A stretch of 18,042 bases of DNA from Chthoniobacterales bacterium. GTDB lineage: Bacteria; Verrucomicrobiota; Verrucomicrobiia; Chthoniobacterales; UBA10450. The translations under genes were made by a program, and so were the position numbers. Below, in pieces: positions 6,402 through 11,807 of the stretch. The DNA is taken from positions 1-18,042 of the forward strand of contig JACCZO010000194.1 of NCBI GenBank assembly GCA_013695925.1, in the 5' to 3' direction. Below the pieces are notes generated by a model. That model ran no database searches. It was not told the origin of the DNA and worked only from the letters and a program-made list of their open reading frames with translations. Position 1 is the first letter of the stretch. Every line of letters begins with the position of its first letter.

Positions 6402-7712
6402 CTACTTTTCATCCTTGGCGGCGGCGTCATGGCGGCGCCCGAGCCACCAGCCGTTCCCCGCCCAGAGGATTGCGCCCACTGCGCCAAGCAAAGCCACCGT
6501 TTGCGCGCCCAGGCCCGCGCCTTCGATCGCCCGTTGTAGTTGCGCCACGGCCGCGTCGGCGCCGCGATAAACCGGCAGATCGATGAAATTCTTCGCCTTG
6601 TATTTGGTTTCTTTGCTCATCGGCGTCCAGAGCATCTCCCGGCCGGGCCGAACGAAGGCATATTCGCCGCTGCGCCGCAGGACGATGACGACCGCGAGCA
6701 CCGCGAAGGTGTTCCAGACCGCCAGAGCCGCGAAGCCGAGGACCAGCGCCACCGGAATCATGGTGAGGAGAACGACGAGCCCGAGACGCGAAGCGATCCT
6801 GCCGGTGATGAAAAGCTGCGCCAGAATGGTCAGGCTTTGCACGATCCAGTCGATCCGGGCAAAGACGCTCGTGCGCATCTGCGGATCGGGGAAGGTGGCC
6901 GAAACCAGGCGCAGTTGCTCGAAATAGAGAAAGGTGTTGGCGGTCGCGAGGAGCGCGACATAGGCGGCGATCGCAAGCAGGTAGGGCGAACGCAAGACGA
7001 GGGTGATCCCGGCAAAAGGATTCCCGCCGAGGGCGCGGTCGCGCGCCTGATGATCGGCCGCGCCCCCGTCGCGCCCGCGGCCGGGAGCATTTTTCCAAAG
7101 CCGGATCAGGATTAACTGCAGAACCACCGCCAGGACGAAGAGCCCCGCCCCGACAAAAAGGATGCCGCCGTTGCCGATCGTCCGTGCGCTGAGATCGGTA
7201 AAGAGCGGTCCGACGAGCGCGCCGGCCGTCCCGCCGGCCGCGATGATCGGGAAGAGCCGCTTCGCCTGCCCGGAATCGAAGAGTTCCACCAGGAAACTCC
7301 AGAACACGGAGACAAGAAAAAGGCTGAGCACACTGATGAAGACGTAAAAGAACTGGGAGAGCGCGATGCTCTCGGGCTGAGCGCGCAAGGCCGCGCCGAG
7401 GAGGGCAAACGCCACTGCGACGGAGCCGTAGATGACCGGGAGAAAAACGCTCCGCCGGATTTTGGCCACGACTACGCCGTAGATCGGAATGATCGCGAGC
7501 GAGACGATCCAGGTGGCCAGCCAGAGATTGGCCACGCGATCGCGACCGAGAATCGTGCCGACCGTTTCGCGCACCGGTCGCACGGCGAAGTAGCCGCCGA
7601 GGACGCAGAAGAAGAGGAAGAACGCGGTCACGACCAACGGCAACTCGCGCCGGTCGATCGGCGCCAGGGCCGAAATGATGCGGCCGGTCAAGGACGGGCG
7701 AGGTGAAGGCAT
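6402..7712 (-). CDS. MFS / Npt-like nucleotide transporter family permease
   Basis: Polytopic inner-membrane protein of 436 residues with about 12 predicted helices. The start RRELPLVVTAFFLFFCVLGGYFAVRPVRETVG and the segment SVFWSFLVELFDSGQAKRLFPIIAAGGTAGALVGPL fit the MFS group often annotated as Npt1/Npt2 or ADP/ATP-carrier-like transporters. A hydrophilic loop follows the sixth helix (KNAPGRGRDGGAADHQARDR). Near the end MSKETKYKAKNFIDLPVYRGAD is a conserved cytoplasmic motif of this group. In intracellular bacteria Npt proteins exchange ATP; in free-living relatives the substrate is unknown, so nucleotide transport is not established here. The C-terminal tail is charged (RRHDAAAKDEK). It is convergent with the ABC gene, with no sign of operon partnership. 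The start ATG has no clear ribosome site. No CGTTAGG motif occurs in this gene. Confidence 0.8.
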   Translation of the reverse strand: MPSPRPSLTGRIISALAPIDRRELPLVVTAFFLFFCVLGGYFAVRPVRETVGTILGRDRVANLWLATWIVSLAIIPIYGVVVAKIRRSVFLPVIYGSVAVAFALLGAALRAQPESIALSQFFYVFISVLSLFLVSVFWSFLVELFDSGQAKRLFPIIAAGGTAGALVGPLFTDLSARTIGNGGILFVGAGLFVLAVVLQLILIRLWKNAPGRGRDGGAADHQARDRALGGNPFAGITLVLRSPYLLAIAAYVALLATANTFLYFEQLRLVSATFPDPQMRTSVFARIDWIVQSLTILAQLFITGRIASRLGLVVLLTMIPVALVLGFAALAVWNTFAVLAVVIVLRRSGEYAFVRPGREMLWTPMSKETKYKAKNFIDLPVYRGADAAVAQLQRAIEGAGLGAQTVALLGAVGAILWAGNGWWLGRRHDAAAKDEK

Positions 7713-7740
7713 GGAGGAGTGAGTGATGGAAAGTGATCAG

Positions 7741-7765
7741 TGTAGTGGCGGCCGTGCCGGCCGCA
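7741..7765. repeat. REP-like palindrome with GTAG foot
   Basis: TGTAGTG is followed by a perfect stem GCGGCCG (7748-7754), loop TGC and CGGCCGC (7758-7764). The GTAG tetranucleotide at 7742-7745 and the palindrome match the REP plan. It stands alone just outside element B and has a different stem from every other palindrome in the window. Confidence 0.6.
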
Positions 7766-7767
7766 AT

Positions 7768-7936
7768 TCCGGGGAGCACGGGCTGTCAGCCCGTGGGTTT
7801 TGGCAGCCTGCCAAAACGAACTTTTCTCGGTGCGTTGAGCCCCGGCAAGGCGGATTGCCCGGTTCGCGTCCGCTGATCGCAGCGAGTTCGGCACAGACTG
7901 CGCCGAACGACGGGCTGACAGCCCGTGCTCCCCGGA
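7768..7936. repeat. 169-bp REP-pair element (REPIN-like), copy B
   Basis: The ends are perfect 26-bp inverted repeats (7769-7794 and 7910-7935) starting CCGGGGAGCACGGGC, with GGAG as the foot. Each end is itself a palindrome (ACGGGCTG/CAGCCCGT). Inside lie TTTTGGCAG/CTGCCAAAA at 7798-7816 and GTTCGGC/GCCGAAC at 7886-7908. Total length and the order of the four stems match element A at 5218-5387, although stem sequences are unrelated. It lies in the 292-bp spacer between the permease start and the end of the epimerase gene. Confidence 0.8.
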
Positions 7937-7957
7937 GAAAAACGGCGCGACCTTCCT

Positions 7958-8004
7958 GCATTCGGCGAGTCGCCGAATGCGGCACGCGGGTCGCGTGCGC
8001 TCCC
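7958..8004. repeat. REP half-element abutting a stop codon
   Basis: Two perfect stems follow each other: GCATTCGGCG/CGCCGAATGC (7958-7980) and GCACGCG/CGCGTGC (7982-7998), then GCTCCC. This is the right half of the A/B plan, stem plus stem plus GCTACCC or GCTCCCC tail. The epimerase stop codon (minus strand, 8005-8007) starts directly next to it, so the element forms the 3' untranslated part of that gene. Confidence 0.6.
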
Positions 8005-9188
8005 CTATTTTCCGTGCCACGCCTTTAGCACTTCGGCTTCACGCTCTTTCGTTAGGCCGGCGCCCATTTTGGCCTGGCGCTCCGCCGGGCGCGACTTGAA
8101 CCACGCCACCGTGTCGCGCGCCGTCACCGCCAGCGGCCGGAAGGTCAGCCCTTCGTCGAGCGCCTTCTTGATGCTGGTCGTCGCGAGCCCGCCATCTTCG
8201 CCTGACGGCGGCCCCCACACCGGCATGTCCGACCACGGCGCCACCTTCTCCTTTCCAGGAAATCCGCCGGCACCCAGGTCAATTTCGCCTCCGACCCGAG
8301 CGCGGTTTTTATCCCCTCCAGCATCCCGCCCACACCCAGCGTCGTGGCCGGTCCGGTCGCGTTGTAAACGCCGGTTGCACCCTGCTCGACCATCCGGATG
8401 GTCCATTCCGCCAGGTCGCGCGCATCGATGAACTGCACCGGATCGCGCGGGTTCCCCGGCGCCAGCACCTCGCCCCCGCGATCGATCCGCACCGGCCAAT
8501 AAGTGAACCGGTCCGTCTCATCTCCCGGTCCCACGATCAATCCCGGCCGGATGACGAGCGTCTTCCCCGGGAACCACTTCTCCGCTTCCGCTTCCGAGAG
8601 CGCCTTGAGCGGGCCGTAGAGGGCAAACTCCGACGCCACCACCGTGTCGCGCGTCTCCTTCATCGCGTCCTTGCCGGTGTATTTCGCCACCGGCACGGTC
8701 TCGTCCATCCCCGGCCTGGTGTTTTCGCCGTAAACCGAGATGGTCGAGATGAAGACATACCGCTCGACATTCCCCTGCAGGATCTCCGCCGCGTCGTGCA
8801 CCCATTTCGGGAGCATCGTCGGGTTATCGATCGCCACATCCCACTTCCGGCCCTTGAGCGCGTCGAGCTGGCCGTTGCGATCGCCGACCAATTGCTCGAC
8901 TTCCGCTGGCAACTCGCCCGGGTGCGTCTTACCGCGATTGAACACCGTCACTTTGTGCCCGCGGGCGAGCGCATACTTGACCTGATACGGCCCGGTAAAA
9001 CCGGTTCCGCCCAGGATCAATAGGTGGAGTGGCTTCGGCGCCTTGCCGACCTCGCCCGGGTCGTAGCTGTAACCGGGTGCGCTCGGCCTGGCCGCGGTGG
9101 CGATCGGGCTCGGCGACGGCGAAACCGCGGAGGCGCTGAGCGCGAGAGTGGAGACGACCAGAGTCACGAAAAAAGAACGATGGAGCAT
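8005..9188 (-). pseudogene. Exported NAD-dependent epimerase/dehydratase, frameshifted
   Basis: Extended short-chain dehydrogenase of about 394 residues if one base is restored. It starts MLHRSFFVTLVVSTLALSAS, a Sec-type signal or membrane anchor. The Rossmann motif LLILGGTGFTG (Gly60-Gly66) and VTVFNRGKT follow; catalytic-type segments are FISTISVYGE and YGPLK. After WVPADFLE the frame fails: the minus strand reads CTGGAAAGGAGAAGG, and an extra A in the AAA run (8252-8254) would restore KEKVAPWSDMPVWGP and the rest to the stop at 8005. Either the gene is truncated after about 330 residues or the base is a sequencing error; the clean second frame over 80 residues favours recent loss or error. 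An upstream in-frame ATG at 9362 adds 58 unlike residues and is rejected. The substrate is unknown. Confidence 0.8.
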
Positions 9189-9313
9189 GATGCAAAGGAT
9201 GTGGACCGCGATCAATCTCCCGTTCGCCGGTTCGCCGGGGTCAGATAACATGAAATCAGTTCGAAGCGGAGCGAGATGCGGGAACGAACTCAAACCGAAA
9301 GGAGAACTGCAAA
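9189..9313. other. Spacer upstream of the IS110 remnant
   Basis: This 125-bp stretch is richer in A+T than its surroundings. It contains AGTTCG (9258-9263) and CGAACT about 20 bases later, able to form a stem, and ends in AAAGGAG before the transposase-like ATG. If it is the left end of an IS110 element, it would be where that family encodes its bridge RNA. That is inference only; no element boundary is visible. Confidence 0.3.
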
Positions 9314-9427
9314 ATGAACTATATTGGGATCGAAATCCACAAGCGATACAGTATCTGTGCAACCCAGGACGAGCAGGACCGACATGAGGACGCGTCTTCT
9401 AGTCAGAATGGAGCGCCGGGGATCTAA
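9314..9427 (+). pseudogene. IS110-family transposase N-terminal remnant
   Basis: The 37-residue frame reads MNYIGIEIHKRYSICATQDE and ends in TAA. It matches the start of IS110-family DEDD transposases (typically YIGIDIHKRY...DEQGR) for about 20 residues, then loses similarity. The first catalytic Asp of the GIDIHK motif is Glu here. A good ribosome site, AAAGGAG, precedes the ATG by about ten bases. No later part of the transposase is found before the next gene, so over 90% of the element is gone. It marks a former insertion between the epimerase and MFS genes. Confidence 0.72.
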
Positions 9428-9502
9428 TATTATTCTGCGCAAATATGCTGGCCCTCTCCAGCGCCCCATGCCAACCTGCCTGACGTTAGGCTAAACAGAT
9501 AC

Positions 9503-9547
9503 CGCTGGAACAGCGCGACCAGCACTCGAGACGAGTGCGCTACCCGG
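9503..9547. repeat. REP half-element, same family as copy A
   Basis: The stem CGCTG/CAGCG with GAA loop (9503-9515) is followed by GCACTCG/CGAGTGC-type stem (9522-9538) and GCTACCCGG. Bases 9519-9547 are the exact reverse complement of the left 29-bp end of element A (5218-5246). The inner part matches the right half of A, so this is a right half carrying the other end's stem. Confidence 0.75.
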
Positions 9548-9615
9548 AAACCGCGACATCGTTAGCCAACGTGATTCGCGTTCCGCCAGCGGCCGGATAC
9601 TTTCTGCTCCTCGCC

Positions 9616-10848
9616 ATGGCGTCGCCCGTCACCGAATCTCATCTGACCCAGAGCGACGTTCACCCGGTCCGCGCTTCAGGCGCAAACCCGACCGGGCTCG
9701 CGATCCTCGTCGCGATCAGCTTTTCCCATCTCCTCAACGATACGATCCAATCGCTTATCCCGGCGATTTATCCGCTCCTCAAAGCCAGCTTTCACCTCAG
9801 CTTCGTGCAGATCGGTTTGATCACGCTCGCCTTCCAGATGACGGCTTCGATTCTGCAACCCTTTGTCGGATTTTATACCGATCGAAAGCCGAAACCGTAC
9901 TCGCTCGCCTTCGGCATGGGGCTGACGCTCGCCGGGCTCGTCCTGCTTTCGCACGCCACCCATTACGCGATGGTCGTCGGGGCGGCCGCGCTCGTCGGGA
10001 TCGGCTCCTCGGTTTTCCATCCCGAATCCTCGCGCGTCGCCCGCCTCGCCTCCGGCGGCCGGCACGGCTTCGCGCAATCGGTTTTCCAAGTCGGCGGAAA
10101 CACCGGCAGCTCGTTAGGGCCGCTCTTCGCGGCCCTGGTCGTGGTCCCGCGCGGCCAGGGCAGCGTTCTTTGGTTCGCCCTCATCGCGCTCCTCGGGATC
10201 GCGATTCTCGCCTGGGTCGGCAGTTGGTATCGCCGCCATCTCGTCGAAGCCAAGGCGCGCCCCGCGTGGGCCAGCGTCTCTTTCCGCCAACTCCCGCGCC
10301 GGACCTGGCTGGCCCTCGCCGTCCTCGGCGTCCTGATTTTTTCGAAGTATTTCTATCTCGCCTGCCTCACGAACTACTACACCTTTTACCTCATTCATCG
10401 TTTCCAGCTCTCGATCCAGGGCGCGCAAATCCACTTGTTTCTTTTTCTCTTCGCGGTCGCTCTCGGCACCATCCTCGGCGGACCGATCGGCGATCGCTAC
10501 GGACGCAAGCTCGTCATCTGGGTTTCCATCCTCGGCGTCGCGCCCTTCACCCTCGCCCTGCCCTACGCGAACCTGCTTTGGACCGGCATCCTCGCTTTCG
10601 TCATCGGAGTCATTCTCGCCTCCGCCTTTTCCGCCATCCTGGTTTACGCGCAGGAGCTGGTGCCGGGCAAGATCGGGCTCATCTCGGGACTTTTCTTCGG
10701 CTGGGCATTTGGCATGGCCGGAATCGGGTCCGCCATCCTCGGCGCGCTCGCCGACCGCACCAGCATCGAGCACGTCTTTTATTTATGCTCCTTCCTTCCT
10801 TTGATCGGCCTGCTGACCGCGTTCCTGCCCAACTTGCGGGAGGGTTAG
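9616..10848 (+). CDS. fsr: MFS efflux pump, fosmidomycin-resistance (Fsr) type
   Basis: Inner-membrane drug:proton antiporter-like protein of 410 residues with about 12 helices. Family features include FSHLLNDTIQSLIPAIYPLLK in helix 1, the loop GFYTDRKPKPYSL, GIGSSVFHPESSRVARLASGGRHG and FQVGGNTGSSLGPLFAAL in the N-half, and GGPIGDRYGRKLVI plus AQELVPGKIGLISGLFFGWAFGMAGIGSA in the C-half. These match Fsr of E. coli from memory. The natural substrate in this organism is unknown. I chose the ATG at 9616; a GTG at 9535 is in frame but starts inside the REP half-element. One TCGTTAGGG motif encodes SLG at 10112. Its stop codon overlaps a minus-strand frame that runs into the putA remnant. No regulator gene is adjacent. 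Confidence 0.88.
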   Translation: MASPVTESHLTQSDVHPVRASGANPTGLAILVAISFSHLLNDTIQSLIPAIYPLLKASFHLSFVQIGLITLAFQMTASILQPFVGFYTDRKPKPYSLAFGMGLTLAGLVLLSHATHYAMVVGAAALVGIGSSVFHPESSRVARLASGGRHGFAQSVFQVGGNTGSSLGPLFAALVVVPRGQGSVLWFALIALLGIAILAWVGSWYRRHLVEAKARPAWASVSFRQLPRRTWLALAVLGVLIFSKYFYLACLTNYYTFYLIHRFQLSIQGAQIHLFLFLFAVALGTILGGPIGDRYGRKLVIWVSILGVAPFTLALPYANLLWTGILAFVIGVILASAFSAILVYAQELVPGKIGLISGLFFGWAFGMAGIGSAILGALADRTSIEHVFYLCSFLPLIGLLTAFLPNLREG

Positions 10849-10873
10849 CGCCGGCCGTGTGTTGGCCAGGCCT

Positions 10874-10953
10874 CTAGCCTTTCGCCGCCGCCGGCTTTAG
10901 TGCCGCCGCCACTCATCTTAAATCCGCCAAACGGATGCCGCCCGACGACGGCG
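10874..10953 (-). pseudogene. Remnant copy of the putA 3' end
   Basis: The 80 bp copy two parts of putA: its last 19 bases including the stop (11808-11826) and an internal segment (11973-12033), joined with 146 bp missing. The junction lies in a CGCCGCCGCC run present at both places, so slippage explains the deletion. It encodes AVVGRHPFGGFKMSGGGTKA like the aldehyde dehydrogenase domain. It differs from putA at only three bases, all silent third positions. Its orientation is the same as putA, so the two copies are direct repeats around the toxin-antitoxin region. Confidence 0.85.
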
Positions 10954-11109
10954 TTTCGCATGACTACTGCCTTTCGTCCCGCTGCCCAGCGCGCTTTGAT
11001 TTGGTCGCGCTGCTCCCGCACCCTTCGGGCTTTCGTCTAGGTCACGGCTTGCAGTCCGTTCCATTCGCTCGCGGCAGATAATCTTGCTCTCGTTAGGGGT
11101 GGCTCACGC
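10954..11109. other. Spacer between putA remnant and toxin-antitoxin genes
   Basis: No gene is called. On the minus strand a frame from a GTG at 11021 runs through the putA remnant to a TAA at 10845 (58 residues, starting VREQRDQIKARWAAGRKA). Its first part has no recognised family, and the whole looks like a chance fusion. A CGTTAGG motif occurs at 11091-11097. Confidence 0.45.
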
Positions 11110-11138
11110 TTGCCCAATTCATGCGTTGTTGATAGGAT
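11110..11138 (+). promoter_or_regulatory. Candidate sigma-70-type promoter of the antitoxin gene
   Basis: TTGCCC (11110-11115) and TAGGAT (11133-11138) are 17 bases apart; each matches the consensus at four of six bases. Only six bases separate the -10 box from the antitoxin ATG, so transcription would start at or next to the start codon. The mRNA would be leaderless, which fits the absence of a ribosome site there. Confidence 0.35.
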
Positions 11139-11144
11139 GCGTTT

Positions 11145-11333
11145 ATGACGCAAGCGGTCGCTCAGATCCTGATAGAGGTGGAGCGTCTCTCCGCAGCCGA
11201 GCGGGCCGAGTTGCGCCGCGCCATACTTGAGCGCACTCCCATGTCGGATGATCTCACGGACGAGGATTTCGGCGCGCTTGCCGCTGAAGCTTTTCGTGCA
11301 CTCGATGAGGAGGAGGCAGCGCACGGTGCCTGA
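11145..11333 (+). CDS. Antitoxin-like protein of a type II toxin-antitoxin pair
   Basis: The 62-residue acidic product reads MTQAVAQILIEVERLSAAER, then AELRRAILERTPMSDDLTDE, and ends LDEEEAAHGA. The helix with LSxxERxELRxxI and the acidic tail are common in small addiction-module proteins that precede MazF/PemK toxins. No clear DNA-binding fold is visible in the short sequence. It overlaps the toxin start by eight bases (11326-11333), which implies coupled translation. If the toxin is really frameshifted, this antitoxin is an orphan. Family placement rests mainly on gene order and this helix. Confidence 0.7.
   Translation: MTQAVAQILIEVERLSAAERAELRRAILERTPMSDDLTDEDFGALAAEAFRALDEEEAAHGA
11307..11316 (+). 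promoter_or_regulatory. Strong ribosome site for the toxin gene
   Basis: GAGGAGGAGG lies inside the end of the antitoxin gene, nine bases before the GTG at 11326. It supports that GTG over the in-frame ATG at 11305, which would start before the ribosome site. Confidence 0.65.
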
Positions 11334-11656
11334 GCGTGGCGAGGTCTGGCAAGTGGACTTTGGCATCGCGCAAAAGGTTCGCCCTGCACTCGTCGTCAGC
11401 ATTCCTTACGCCGATAGCGATCGTGCGCTGCTTGGCGTAATCCCGCATACCAGCGCCACACGTGGCTCCCCGTTTGAGGTCCCGATCCCGACTCGTTTCC
11501 TTTCGGAAGGCGCATTCCTCGTACAGGGGCATTCAGGCAGTCCCGCCGCGATATTTCTTGCGCAGGCTTGGCGTCCTGTCGCAAACACAGCTGCAGGAGG
11601 TGGAAGCGGCACTTCTTCGTTGGCTCTCGCTTGCCCGAACGAGCCGCAACGTCTAA
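11326..11656 (+). pseudogene. PemK/MazF-family mRNA endonuclease toxin, frameshifted
   Basis: The first frame reads VPERGEVWQVDFGIAQKVRP, ALVVSIPY and GVIPHTSATRG, with the RGEVW start and KxRP motif of MazF toxins, to GAFLVQG. It then leaves the family pattern. The next frame continues correctly as IQAVPPRYFLRRLG, then VLSQTQLQEVEAALLRWL, the usual MazF C-terminal helix, to a TAA at 11656. The switch lies at a run of four G (11526-11529); three would give an intact toxin of 109 residues, the normal length. As written the toxin loses its C-terminal third, and the altered frame continues to 11679. The gene is either inactivated by a 1-base insertion or misread. MazF toxins cut mRNA at short sites. 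Confidence 0.82.
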
Positions 11657-11735
11657 CGAGGCGTGGCGCCGACCCCTAGATCTCCTCGTTCCCAGGCTCA
11701 TCGAGCTTGGTCGGGCTGCCGAGAGCAACGCCCCC

Positions 11736-11761
11736 TGTAGCCGCCCGGCTGTGTCGGGGCG
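11736..11761. repeat. Degenerate REP-like palindrome
   Basis: TGTAG followed by CCGCCCGGCTGTGTCGGGGCG can form an imperfect stem (CGCCCG against CGGGGCG with a bulge). The GTAG foot (11737-11740) fits the REP plan. It lies in the 151-bp spacer between the toxin and the end of putA, where I see no other feature. Confidence 0.35.
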
Positions 11762-11807
11762 TCAGCATCGCGCATCAGAGAACGGCAACGTCCACCTCGT
11801 TCGCCCC

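Noticed and set aside
6341..8004. Possible CRISPR array from repeats and palindromes
   Set aside because: Units are either gapless 7-mers or inverted pairs; there are no regularly spaced direct repeats with unique spacers.
9189..9362. 58-residue N-terminal extension of the epimerase
   Set aside because: The ATG at 9188 begins a clean signal peptide; the extension has no such feature and runs antisense through the IS110 remnant.
9535..9615. GTG start extending the MFS pump
   Set aside because: It also starts inside a REP end; the ATG at 9616 gives a normal N-terminus.
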